Assembly (NCBI RefSeq): GCF_036924715.1
Contig: NZ_JAZHSB010000001.1
Location: 744,001-808,000 of the forward strand
Direction: 5' to 3'
DNA: 64,000 nucleotides
Origin: Bradyrhizobium sp. AZCC 1721
GTDB taxonomy: Bacteria > Pseudomonadota > Alphaproteobacteria > Rhizobiales > Xanthobacteraceae
In this document: positions 25,582 through 33,574 of the stretch, one piece after another
How the letters are laid out: each line of letters starts with the position of its first letter
Numbering within the stretch: the stretch's first letter is position 1
Translations under genes and position numbers: made by a program
Notes under the pieces: model-generated
What the model was told of the DNA's origin: nothing
Databases searched by the model: none
Seen by the model: only the letters and a program-made list of their open reading frames with translations

Positions 25582-26232
25582 CTACTGGCTCGCCCATACG
25601 ATCCGGGCGATCCAGGCGACGTCGTCGGCCTCAAGCGTGCGATCGGCATGCGCCGGATTGAGCGACTGCAGTTCCAGGGTCTTGGTGGTCCGGCGCTTCA
25701 ATTCCTTGACCATCACTTCGCCATCTGACGTCTTGAGTACCACGCGGTCGCCGCGCCGGATCGGTGTGCCCGGCGACACCACGATGATGTCGCCGTCGCG
25801 ATAGGTCGGCTTCATCGCGTCGCCCGAGATTTCCAGCGCGTAGGCATGCTCGTCGCTGGTCGACGGCAGCGCCACCTCGCTCCAGCCCTTGCCGGCGGGA
25901 AAGCCGGAATCGTCGAAATGGCCGCTGCCGGCCTGCGCCAGGGCGAGCAGCGGCAGCGACTGCTGGCTGCGCGCGCCGTCGCCGATCAATTGCACGAAGG
26001 TCTCGACCGACGAATTGGTCGCGGCCAGCGCTTTGGAAACTGATTCCGTGGACGGCCAGCGTTCACGGCCGTCCGCGGCGATGCGTTTGGATTTGTTGAA
26101 CGTGGTGGGGTCGAGGCCGGCGCGCTTGGCAAGACCCGAGGGTGACATGCCGGCACGTTCCGCCAGCCGGTCGATCGCGGTCCAGATCTGGCTGTGGGTC
26201 AGAATGCGTTGCGCCTTGGCCTGTCTGGCCAT
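25582..26232 (-). CDS. LexA/CI-like S24-family transcriptional regulator, probably non-cleaving
   Basis: A 216-aa protein: an N-terminal helix-turn-helix (about 15-75, IDRLAERAGMSPSGLAKRAG), a linker and a C-terminal S24 peptidase-like domain (about 125-216). The motif YALEISGDAMKPTYRDGDII has Ala139 where S24 proteins normally have the nucleophile Ser (G-D-S-M); the codon is GCG. The general base Lys176 in GEVMVKELKR is kept. It should bind DNA and dimerise but not self-cleave after RecA activation, if family mechanism applies. It ends 10 bases before the mug-like gene and may be co-transcribed with it. Confidence 0.85.
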   Translation of the reverse strand: MARQAKAQRILTHSQIWTAIDRLAERAGMSPSGLAKRAGLDPTTFNKSKRIAADGRERWPSTESVSKALAATNSSVETFVQLIGDGARSQQSLPLLALAQAGSGHFDDSGFPAGKGWSEVALPSTSDEHAYALEISGDAMKPTYRDGDIIVVSPGTPIRRGDRVVLKTSDGEVMVKELKRRTTKTLELQSLNPAHADRTLEADDVAWIARIVWASQ

Positions 26233-26417
26233 CGAAAATCCCTGAAGCGATCTAGGAATTATTGCCTCATTTGGCCGGTTTGCGCAATTCTTCCAGCCGA
26301 AGTCTGTGACCGAAGCGCTTGAGTTAGGCGCGGGCCGCCTTTACGGTCGGCCGCCAGCCCGGCCTTTTCCGGGAAAATCCCAAAAGACTCAACGACAAGC
26401 AGGAAGTCCGGATAGCC

Positions 26418-26762
26418 GTGCCCACGATCTATAAAATCACTCCCGCCTCGGCTTGGCGCGAGGCCGAACGGCAGGGCGTCTACCGGGGAAGTAGCGACGA
26501 TCTGCGTGACGGCTTCATTCATTTTTCGACCGCGTCCCAGGTCGCCGAGACCGCGCGCAAGCATTATTTCGGCCAGACCGGGCTGTTCCTGGTCGCGGTC
26601 GACGCCGACGCGCTGGGGGATGCGTTGCGCTGGGAGCGTTCGCGCAACGACGAACTGTTTCCGCATCTCTACGGCGAACTCGATCTCGGCGCGGTAACCG
26701 GCATTCTCGATATGCGCGCGCGGTCCGATGGCACGCACGACATTCCGGAGCTCCTCCCGTGA
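26418..26762 (+). CDS. DUF952 family protein
   Basis: A 114-aa protein starting at GTG 26418: PTIYKITPASAWREAERQG, GSSDDLRDGFIHFSTASQV, then GLFLVAVDADALGDALRWE and LFPHLYGELDLGAV. The DGFIHFST and FPHLYG motifs identify DUF952, a fold related to ADP-ribosyl-type glutathione-linked enzymes but without an assigned reaction. Its stop overlaps the pyrD start (GTGA), so the two genes are translationally coupled; this DUF952-pyrD pairing is common in Rhizobiales. Cytoplasmic. Confidence 0.9.
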   Translation: MPTIYKITPASAWREAERQGVYRGSSDDLRDGFIHFSTASQVAETARKHYFGQTGLFLVAVDADALGDALRWERSRNDELFPHLYGELDLGAVTGILDMRARSDGTHDIPELLP

Positions 26763-27856
26763 TCCGCGCTTTCGACGCCTTCTCGCTGCCGCTGTTGCGC
26801 TGGTTCGACCCGGAGGACGCGCATCGCATGGCCATCCAGGGCCTGCGGCTACTGCCGTTGGTCAAGCCGCGCGCCGACGACCACAAACTGGCGGTACGCG
26901 CGTTCGGCCTGAATTTCCCCAATCCGATCGGCATGGCCGCGGGCTTCGACAAGAGCGCGGAAGTGCCCGACGCGCTGTTGCGGCTCGGTTTCGGCTTTGT
27001 CGAGATCGGCACGGTGACGCCGAAACCGCAGGGCGGCAATCCGCGGCCGCGGCTGTTTCGGCTCGAGCGGGATGAAGCCGTGATAAACCGCATGGGCTTC
27101 AACAATGACGGCGCCGAAGTCGCATTGCGCCGGCTGGCGGCGCGCGCCCACCATGGCGGCATTATCGGCGTCAATGTCGGGGCGAACAAGGATTCGTCCG
27201 ACCGTGTGGCCGATTATGTCAAGCTGATTGAGACCTTTGCACCTGTCGCGAGCTATTTCACCGTCAACGTCTCCTCGCCGAACACGCCGGGCCTGCGCAA
27301 TTTGCAGCAAGCGGCAGCGCTCGACGAACTGCTCGCCAAGGTGATCGATGCGCGCGAGCGGGTGCGGAAGAATGCCGGGGATTCGCCGGTGCTGCTGAAG
27401 ATCGCGCCCGATCTCAGCCTCGCCGAACTCGACGACGTCGTGCACATCGCGCGCTCGCGCCGCGTCGACGGCATGATCGTCGCCAACACCACGCTGGCTC
27501 GCCCTTCGATCCTGCGCGAACAGGCCCGTGCGAAAGAGCAGGGCGGATTGTCGGGACGGCCGCTGTTTCGACTATCGACCCGCATGGTGGCGGAGACTTA
27601 TGTCCGCACCGAGGGCGCGTTTCCGTTGATCGGCGTCGGCGGCATCGATTCCGGCGGCGCAGCGCTGACCAAAATCCGCGCCGGCGCCAGCCTGATCCAG
27701 ATCTATTCGTCGCTGGTCTACAAGGGACTTGGTCTCGTCGACGACATCAAAAACGATCTCGCCTCGACCTTGCTGCGCACGGGGCGTGATTCGCTGTCGG
27801 AGATCGTTGGTGCCGACGCCGCGACGATTACCGCCGAGGACTGGCCGGTGAGATGA
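26759..27856 (+). CDS. pyrD: Dihydroorotate dehydrogenase (quinone), class 2
   Basis: A 365-aa class 2 enzyme starting at GTG 26759, overlapping the DUF952 stop. An N-terminal membrane-associating helix region (FDAFSLPLLRWFDPEDAH) is followed by the FMN barrel: PNPIGMAAGFDKSAEV, FGFVEIGTVTPKPQGGNPRP, INRMGFNNDG and FTVNVSSPNTPGLRNLQ, in which the class 2 catalytic Ser lies. LIGVGGIDSGGAALTKI binds FMN phosphate. It oxidises dihydroorotate to orotate in pyrimidine synthesis and passes electrons to the quinone pool at the inner membrane. Confidence 0.97.
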   Translation: MIRAFDAFSLPLLRWFDPEDAHRMAIQGLRLLPLVKPRADDHKLAVRAFGLNFPNPIGMAAGFDKSAEVPDALLRLGFGFVEIGTVTPKPQGGNPRPRLFRLERDEAVINRMGFNNDGAEVALRRLAARAHHGGIIGVNVGANKDSSDRVADYVKLIETFAPVASYFTVNVSSPNTPGLRNLQQAAALDELLAKVIDARERVRKNAGDSPVLLKIAPDLSLAELDDVVHIARSRRVDGMIVANTTLARPSILREQARAKEQGGLSGRPLFRLSTRMVAETYVRTEGAFPLIGVGGIDSGGAALTKIRAGASLIQIYSSLVYKGLGLVDDIKNDLASTLLRTGRDSLSEIVGADAATITAEDWPVR

Positions 27857-27859
27857 TCT

Positions 27860-28021
27860 CGTGCCCCGGACGCAGCGCAGCGCGTAGCGATGCGCGCTGC
27901 TGAGCCGGGGCCCATGCGTGCTGCGAAAAAGAGTGGGTCCCGGCTCAGCGACGCGTCACCATAGCGCGTCGAAGACGCGCGTGAACGCGCTTATGGTGCC
28001 GCATCGCGTCCGGGACATGAG
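27860..28021. repeat. Palindromic dispersed repeat family C, copy 1
   Basis: Begins GTGCCCCGGACGCAGCGCAG and ends GCATCGCGTCCGGGACATGA, inverted relative to each other, with an inner pair GCTGAGCCGGGGCCCAT / TGGGTCCCGGCTCAGC. It lies between convergent pyrD and the MATE gene. A related copy is at 35851-36012. Confidence 0.75.
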
Positions 28022-28026
28022 ACAGC

Positions 28027-29349
28027 CTACCCAAACGACTTTCTCAAGAGTGCCGGATACCGCAGCGCCTCTAACCCACCGCGCGCGGCGTAATGAATCA
28101 GTAGCGCGCCCCACAGTCCGGCATTGCCAAACGACCGCAGCGCAAACCACGCGGTGAGGAAGATCACCAGCGAAGCCACCATCAGATTGCGCATGTCGCG
28201 CGCCCAGGTGGCGCCGATGTAGATGCCGTCAAAGGCAAAGGCGAACACGCCGAGCAACGGCGCAAAAATCACGAACGGCAAATAGTCGCGCGCGATGCGC
28301 CGCACCTCCACGCTTGTCGTCATCATGTCGACAAACGCGGGCCCGAACAGCAGGAAACAGGCGGCGACCGCGAGCGCGAAGCCAAAGCCCCACATGACGA
28401 CGAGCTTGACGGCGCCGGCGAAGGCCGCCTTGTTGCGGGCGCCATAGGCCCGGCCGCAGAGTTGCTCGGCAGCGTTGGCGAGGCCATCGAGGAAAAAGGC
28501 GCCGAACAGCAGAAAATTGTTGAGCACGGCATTGGCGGCGAGCGTCAGGTCGCCGGCACGTGCACCCTGTGCGGTGAAGAACAAGAACGCCGCGATCAGC
28601 GAGGCGGTGCGGATCATGATGTCGCGGTTGACCGAGAGCATGCGCATCAGCTTGGCCGGATCGAACAGCATCGCGCGGGAAACCCCGAGTTGCCCTTTCG
28701 AAAGCCGGCGGGCGATCTGCAATCCGAGCATCAGGCCTGCGGCTTCCGCGATCAGCGCGGCGATTGCGGCGCCGGCAATTCCGAAGTCGAGCGCCAGCAC
28801 CAGCACGACGGTTGCCGCCACGTTGATGAGGTTGATCGTGATCTGCGTGCCGAGCGCCAGCTTGGCCCGGGCCTGTCCGACCAGCCATCCCAGCACCACG
28901 TAATTGCCGAGCGCCAGCGGCGCTGACCAGATCCGGATAATGAAGTAGGTTTTCGCCGCGCGCGTGACGCCCTCACTGCCACCCATCGTGTTGAGCAGAA
29001 CGGTGGCGAGCGGGATCTGCAGAGCGATCAGCGCCGCGCCGACCAGTGCCGCCACGATCAGCCCGCGTGCCAGGATGGCGCGCAGTTCCGATGTCTCGCC
29101 GGCGCCGAGCGATTGTGCCGTAAAGGCGACCGTGCTCATGCGCAGGAATCCGAACAGCCAGAACATGCAGTCGAACAGCACCGAGGCCAAGGCCACGCCG
29201 CCGAGCAGCGTGGCGTCGTCGAGCCGCCCGATGGCCGTGGTCGAGACGATGCCGATCAGCGGCGTGGTCAGGTTTGCGACCATCGCGGGACCCGCGATGG
29301 CAAACACCTGTGCTGTCGTGACTTTCGATGGAACTAGCGGCGAGTGCAT
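28027..29349 (-). CDS. MATE family efflux transporter (DinF/NorM-like)
   Basis: A 440-aa inner-membrane protein with about twelve hydrophobic segments arranged as two similar halves. The N-terminal KVTTAQVFAIAGPAMVANLT, then GIVSTTAIGRLDD, and the second-half ANAVLNNFLLFGAFFLDGLA match the MATE fold of the DinF branch. It exports cationic drugs or metabolites in exchange for Na+ or H+. The stop of the following metallo-hydrolase frame abuts its start (3-base spacing on the same strand), so the two genes form an operon with the hydrolase first. Substrate unknown. Confidence 0.9.
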   Translation of the reverse strand: MHSPLVPSKVTTAQVFAIAGPAMVANLTTPLIGIVSTTAIGRLDDATLLGGVALASVLFDCMFWLFGFLRMSTVAFTAQSLGAGETSELRAILARGLIVAALVGAALIALQIPLATVLLNTMGGSEGVTRAAKTYFIIRIWSAPLALGNYVVLGWLVGQARAKLALGTQITINLINVAATVVLVLALDFGIAGAAIAALIAEAAGLMLGLQIARRLSKGQLGVSRAMLFDPAKLMRMLSVNRDIMIRTASLIAAFLFFTAQGARAGDLTLAANAVLNNFLLFGAFFLDGLANAAEQLCGRAYGARNKAAFAGAVKLVVMWGFGFALAVAACFLLFGPAFVDMMTTSVEVRRIARDYLPFVIFAPLLGVFAFAFDGIYIGATWARDMRNLMVASLVIFLTAWFALRSFGNAGLWGALLIHYAARGGLEALRYPALLRKSFG

Positions 29350-29351
29350 GC

Positions 29352-30086
29352 CTAGAGCTCGACGACCATGCCGTCTTCGGCAGCGGTATAGGGCAGTTCG
29401 CCCAGCCGCCCGAGCATGTCGTCGCTCATGTGCGTGAGCACCAGCCGTTTCGGGTTGATCTCGGGCAGATGCGCTGCGAGCGTTTTCAGGCTCAGATGGT
29501 TCTTGACGATCTTGTCAAAGTAATACGCCTCAGCGATGAACAGGTCGGCGTCGCGCGCCGCTGGGATCAGCGTCTCCGTCCACTCGGTGTCGGCGCTGTA
29601 GGCGATGACGCGGTTCTCCGCCTCGACGCGATAAGCCAGGAATGGCCCACCGGATTCGCCATGAACGACGGGATAGGGCGTGACCTTGACCTCGCCGAAC
29701 GTGCGGCTTTGCTCCGGTTCAAGCGCGACAACCGAGAGATCAAAACGCTGTTTTGTCTTCGATGAATGCTCGAACAGCGCTTCCATCAGGCTGGCGAGTT
29801 TTGTCTCGATCCCTTGCGGGCCGGCAATGACGAGCGGGCGGGAGCGACGCGTGAACTGCGCATCCAGCAGCAGGAACGGCAGGCCGCCAAAATGGTCGCC
29901 GTGGAAATGCGTGATCAGGATTAGATCGATCGCATCGCGCGCAATGCCGAGCCGCTTCAGCGCCGGCAGCGACGACGCGCCGCAATCGATCAGGAAGTTA
30001 ACGCGGTTACCCGTGACGTGGAAGCAGGTGTTGTGCCTGCCACCGGACCCGAACGCATCGCCGCAGCCGACAAATCGCAATTGCAT
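29352..30086 (-). CDS. MBL-fold metallo-hydrolase, ribonuclease Z-like
   Basis: A 244-aa metallo-beta-lactamase-fold enzyme. The zinc motif is ITHFHGDHFGG (His60, His62, Asp64, His65), with VVHGESGG, YSADTEW and VLTHMSDDM supplying further ligands. The N-terminus LRFVGCGDAFGSGGRHNTCF is the RNase Z/ElaC-like entry. It is shorter than true RNase Z (about 300 aa) and lacks an evident exosite arm, so a phosphodiesterase or general hydrolase is more likely than tRNA 3' processing. Cytoplasmic; first gene of a pair with the MATE transporter. Confidence 0.88.
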   Translation of the reverse strand: MQLRFVGCGDAFGSGGRHNTCFHVTGNRVNFLIDCGASSLPALKRLGIARDAIDLILITHFHGDHFGGLPFLLLDAQFTRRSRPLVIAGPQGIETKLASLMEALFEHSSKTKQRFDLSVVALEPEQSRTFGEVKVTPYPVVHGESGGPFLAYRVEAENRVIAYSADTEWTETLIPAARDADLFIAEAYYFDKIVKNHLSLKTLAAHLPEINPKRLVLTHMSDDMLGRLGELPYTAAEDGMVVEL

Positions 30087-30110
30087 CGGCTGCCACCGCC
30101 CAATGAGTAA

Positions 30111-30413
30111 CTATCGCCCGCGCGGGGCGCCGAACAGCCGCGACAGCAGCCAGATCGGGACCACGATCACAGCGCCGAGCAGGAAGTAGCGCCACAGCCA
30201 GTTGACGGCGTCGAAGCCGAGATCCCACAGCCGCTGGAACAGCATGCGGATGCTGTGCACGATATTCCAGGGATCGAAGCCGATGGCGGCGAGCACCACG
30301 CCGACCAGGATCGACAACAGGATCAGCCGGAACGCCACCGACAGCGGCGAGCCGCCGAGAAAACGATACAGGCCGTCATTGTTGGCCGGCAGGTCTCTGA
30401 CGTCGTTGGGCAT
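30111..30413 (-). CDS. DUF6460-type small membrane protein (100 aa)
   Basis: ATG 30413 follows GAGGAGAAACCG and is preferred over ATG 30485. The protein has two membrane helices: FRLILLSILVGVVLAAIG (about 27-45) and YFLLGAVIVVPIWLLSRL (about 77-94). The motif LGGSPLSVAFRLILLS is typical of the small alphaproteobacterial family I know as DUF6460. Inner membrane, function unknown. It lies 25 bases upstream of the metallo-hydrolase, on the same strand, and probably belongs to that operon. Confidence 0.75.
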   Translation of the reverse strand: MPNDVRDLPANNDGLYRFLGGSPLSVAFRLILLSILVGVVLAAIGFDPWNIVHSIRMLFQRLWDLGFDAVNWLWRYFLLGAVIVVPIWLLSRLFGAPRGR

Positions 30414-30509
30414 CGGTTTCTCCTCGCGGGTCGTGCGCATTATAGGCACGGCGGGGCACATGGGGAACCCGCTCATATCAGTCAATGGCCGCCATGCGCC
30501 TGCGGAATG

Positions 30510-32390
30510 TTAATTTGCCGTCACATCCTTCAACATCCGTTCCAGCGTTTCCAGCCGGTCGGCCTCACGCGGCGGCTTGTCCCAGCGCAGCCGGCTGATG
30601 CGCGGAAACCGCATCGCGACGCCGGATTTGTGCCGCGGCGAGCGCGCCAACCCCTCGAACGCCACTTCCAGCACCAGCCCCTGGTCCGGCTCATGCACGA
30701 CATGGCGGACCGGGCCGAATTTTTCCGTGGTGTTGCGGCGGACGAAGCGGTCGATCTGCAACAGTTCTTCATCGGTGAACCCGAAATAGGCCTTGCCGAC
30801 CGGCACCAGTTGCTCGCCGTCCTCGCCCGAGGTCCAGACGCCGAAGGTGTAATCCGAATAATAGGACGAGCGCTTGCCGTGGCCGCGCTGCGCATACATC
30901 AAGACGGCGTCGATGATGTGTGGATCGCGCTTCCATTTCCACCACTGGCCCTTGGGCCGGCCCGGCAGATAGGGCGCGTCGCGGCGCTTGAGCATCACGC
31001 CCTCGACGGCATCGGCATCTTGGCCGGCGCCGGCGCTGGCGGGGTCGGCGCGCGCGGCCATCAGCGCCTGCCAGCTATCGAAGGCAATGGTCGGCGACAG
31101 ATCGATGCGCGGGTCGTCCAGCTTGCGGACGAACACTTCAAGATGCGCCCGGCGCTCGATAAACGGCAATTCGCGCAGGTCGTTCTCGTCGTCGCCGAGC
31201 AGGTCGTAGGCGCGCAGGTGAATCGGAAAGTCCTTGGTCAATTTCGGTGAGACGACCTTTCGATTGAGCCGCTGCTGCAATATGTTGAAGGTCTGCACGC
31301 GGCCATCGCGCAGCACCAGCAGTTCGCCGTCGATCGCGCCGGGCAGATGCAGCGACGGCAGGAGGTCGGGAAAGCTGTTGGTGATGTCCTCGCCGGTTCG
31401 CGAGTAGAGCCGCGCCTGCATGTGCCCGCGCTCATCGCGACCGCTTACTGCCTGCACGCGAATGCCGTCCCATTTCCATTCCGCGATGAAATCGGCCGGA
31501 TCGAGACTGGCGAAATCCGTATCCTCGATCGCATGCGCCAGCATCACCGGGCGGAACGGCGCCGGATCGCGGTTGACCGGTTTTTCGCCGCGACCTTCCA
31601 GCCAGGCGAACAATTCGAGATAGGGCGGGGCGAGCCCCGGCCAGATCAGCTCGATCTCGTGCGGATCCTTGTCGCCCAAAGCCGCTGCGGCCGTTTTCGC
31701 CAGCCGCGCCGAAATCCCGATCCGCATCGCGCCGGTGACCAGCTTTAGCAGCGCCCAGCGGCCGGTCTCGTCGAGTTCGTCGAGCCAGCGCGCGAGCTGG
31801 CTTGGCAGTTCGGTCTTGCCGAGCGTGCGAAGGGTAACGACGACTTCACTCAGTGTCGGAGGCGGAGGGTTGTTGTGGTGGCTGTGTGGGTGCGGGCCAT
31901 TATTGACACCGCCCGTGTGGTACCCCTCTCCCTGACCTCGAGAGCGAGCTTCGCTCGCCTCGGACCCCGCAAGGGGGGAGGGAACGGAGAGAGTCTTGTT
32001 TGTGGCCTTCGATCTGACATGCGGTGACAGCCCAGCACGCAACTGCGCTCCCTCCCCCCTTGCGGGGGAGGGCGGGGGAGAGGGGTGGCCCAGCAAAGAT
32101 TGCCCGTCGCCAACCCCGCCCTTCGGCCACATCAGCGCGACCGTTTCCGAGAGATCGCCGACATAATCATAGGACAGTCCGAACAACACCGGATCGGTAC
32201 GATCCATGATCAGGTCCCGAACGAGCCCCGGCTTGGCGTGCTTGAACGACAGCGCGCCGGTCAGCGCCGCCAGCGCGTAGCCGCGGTCGGGATCGGGCGT
32301 GTCGCGGAAATAGGCCGTGATCAGCCGCAGCTTGTTGTTGCGGCCGGGCTCGTAGGCGAGTCGGTCAAGCAGTTCGGCAAAGCGGTTCAT
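30510..32390 (-). CDS. ATP-dependent DNA ligase of the ligase-associated repair cluster, with in-frame repeat insertion
   Basis: A 626-aa ATP-dependent ligase. Motif I is EWKWDG with the adenylated Lys306; further motifs include DGELLVLRDGR, LEVFVRKLDD, EGVMLKRRDAPYLPGR and GQWWKWKRD, then an OB-domain to the C-terminus. It seals DNA nicks and belongs to the ligase-exonuclease-helicase-PdeM repair set. Relatives are about 530-550 aa; the excess lies at about residues 95-160, which is encoded by a palindromic repeat (31919-32090) and reads as low-complexity GHPSPPPSPARGEG ... SEASEARSRGQGEG. The insertion lies between the N-terminal and adenylation regions and keeps frame. ATG 32390 overlaps the upstream exonuclease stop. 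Confidence 0.93.
   Translation of the reverse strand: MNRFAELLDRLAYEPGRNNKLRLITAYFRDTPDPDRGYALAALTGALSFKHAKPGLVRDLIMDRTDPVLFGLSYDYVGDLSETVALMWPKGGVGDGQSLLGHPSPPPSPARGEGAQLRAGLSPHVRSKATNKTLSVPSPLAGSEASEARSRGQGEGYHTGGVNNGPHPHSHHNNPPPPTLSEVVVTLRTLGKTELPSQLARWLDELDETGRWALLKLVTGAMRIGISARLAKTAAAALGDKDPHEIELIWPGLAPPYLELFAWLEGRGEKPVNRDPAPFRPVMLAHAIEDTDFASLDPADFIAEWKWDGIRVQAVSGRDERGHMQARLYSRTGEDITNSFPDLLPSLHLPGAIDGELLVLRDGRVQTFNILQQRLNRKVVSPKLTKDFPIHLRAYDLLGDDENDLRELPFIERRAHLEVFVRKLDDPRIDLSPTIAFDSWQALMAARADPASAGAGQDADAVEGVMLKRRDAPYLPGRPKGQWWKWKRDPHIIDAVLMYAQRGHGKRSSYYSDYTFGVWTSGEDGEQLVPVGKAYFGFTDEELLQIDRFVRRNTTEKFGPVRHVVHEPDQGLVLEVAFEGLARSPRHKSGVAMRFPRISRLRWDKPPREADRLETLERMLKDVTAN
31919..32090. repeat. 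Palindromic repeat family F inserted inside the ligase coding sequence
   Basis: ACCCCTCTCCC at the left border and GGGAGAGGGGT at the right are inverted. Within lie AGCGAGCTTCGCTCGC and two G/C-rich inverted blocks, CCCCGCAAGGGGGGAGGG and CCTCCCCCCTTGCGGGG. The same composition and order occur in the intergenic copy at 39404-39558. Here the repeat is translated in frame as a linker in the ligase. Confidence 0.8.
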
Positions 32391-33424
32391 GTCTCGGCCT
32401 CGTCGGCCGCCACCACCTCGTGTTCCTCCTCATCACCGTAGCCGACCAGATCGAGCGGCCGCGCGGCAAGCCCGCGCGCCCTGCACCAATGCACCAGCGC
32501 GTCTTCCTGGCCGTGCGTGACCCAGACCTCGCCAGCGCCGGTGGCCGCGATGGTGGCGGTCAGCCCGTCCCAGTCGGCGTGGTCGGATATCACCAGCGGC
32601 AGTTCGACGCCGCGCTGGCGGGCGCGCGCCCGCACCCGCATCCAGCCCGAGGCAAACGCCGTGACCGGATCGGGGAATCGCCGCGTCCAAATGTCAGAGG
32701 TAGCCGTCGGCGGCGCCAGCGTGATGGTGCCGGCGAGGTCGGCCTTCTTCATGCCCTTCACCAGCCGCAGCTCGCCGAGCGCGATGCCGCGGCTCTCATA
32801 GTAGCGCGTGATCCCTTCCATCGCGCCATGCAGATAGATCGCCGCGTCGTAGCCTTGCTCGCGCAACAGCGCGATCACGCGCTGCGCTTTGCCGAGCGAA
32901 TAGGCCCCGACCAGATGCGCGCGTTCCGGAAACAGCGCGACGGACGCGAGTAGCTTTTTCACCTCATCCGCCGCATCGCCATGGCGGAACACCGGCAGGC
33001 CGAAGGTGGCTTCGGTGATGAAGACGTCGCAGGGCACGACTTCGAATGGCGTACAGGTCGGATCGATCGCGTCCTTGTAGTCGCCGGATGCAACGATGCA
33101 GAGGTCCTTGCAGGAAACGGCGATCTGCGCCGAGCCCAGTACGTGGCCCGCCGGGTGAAACTTGATCTTGACGTCGCCAAGGCGCACCTCTTCGCCATAG
33201 CTTATCGCCTGCGTGCTGCGCGCAAAATTGTCGCCATAGCGCAGCCGCATCATGTCGAGCGTTTCCTGCGTGGCGAGCACGGCGCCATGGCCGGGACGGG
33301 CGTGGTCGGAATGGCCATGGGTAATCACGGCGCGCTCGACCGGGCGAACGGGATCGATATGGAAGCCGCCCGGCTTGCAGCATAGGCCGGCAGCAACTGG
33401 CAACAGGATGTCGTGCGGACGCAT
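32387..33424 (-). CDS. Ligase-associated DNA exonuclease (MBL / beta-CASP-like)
   Basis: A 345-aa metallo-beta-lactamase nuclease. The start at ATG 33424 (MRPHDILLPVAAGLCCKPGG) is the family N-terminus; the frame open to 33649 runs through a repeat and is discarded. The zinc motif is VITHGHSDHARPG (His36, His38, Asp40, His41), followed by FHPAGHVLGSAQI, VASGDYKD and VISDHADWDG, the pattern of the exonuclease partner in the bacterial ligase-associated repair set (YSH1/Artemis-like). It probably trims DNA ends before sealing by the ligase, with which it overlaps by ATGA. Confidence 0.93.
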   Translation of the reverse strand: MRPHDILLPVAAGLCCKPGGFHIDPVRPVERAVITHGHSDHARPGHGAVLATQETLDMMRLRYGDNFARSTQAISYGEEVRLGDVKIKFHPAGHVLGSAQIAVSCKDLCIVASGDYKDAIDPTCTPFEVVPCDVFITEATFGLPVFRHGDAADEVKKLLASVALFPERAHLVGAYSLGKAQRVIALLREQGYDAAIYLHGAMEGITRYYESRGIALGELRLVKGMKKADLAGTITLAPPTATSDIWTRRFPDPVTAFASGWMRVRARARQRGVELPLVISDHADWDGLTATIAATGAGEVWVTHGQEDALVHWCRARGLAARPLDLVGYGDEEEHEVVAADEAET

Positions 33425-33475
33425 CCGGCTTATATAGGGCGTCTCCCCGCGATGTTCAGCCGTGTGATGTCTAGC

Positions 33476-33562
33476 TGTCATGCGCGGGCTTGACCCGCGC
33501 ATCCATCTTTTGAAGAGTCTGCTTTTTGTGATGGATGGCCGGGCCAAGCCCGGCAATGACAA
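33476..33562. repeat. Palindromic dispersed repeat family D
   Basis: TGTCATGCGCGGGCTTGACC at the left and GGCCAAGCCCGGCAATGACA at the right are inverted copies around about 40 bases; ATCCATC/GATGGAT forms the inner pair. It lies between the divergent exonuclease and methyltransferase genes. This type is a widespread intergenic repeat in alphaproteobacteria. Confidence 0.75.
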
Positions 33563-33574
33563 GCTTGGGAACCC

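Noticed and set aside
29352..30086. Genuine ribonuclease Z
   Set aside because: Too short and lacking an evident exosite arm; called only as RNase Z-like.
31919..32090. Ligase insertion as an intein or frameshift
   Set aside because: No intein motifs, too short, and the frame is kept; repeat identity with 39404-39558 explains it better.
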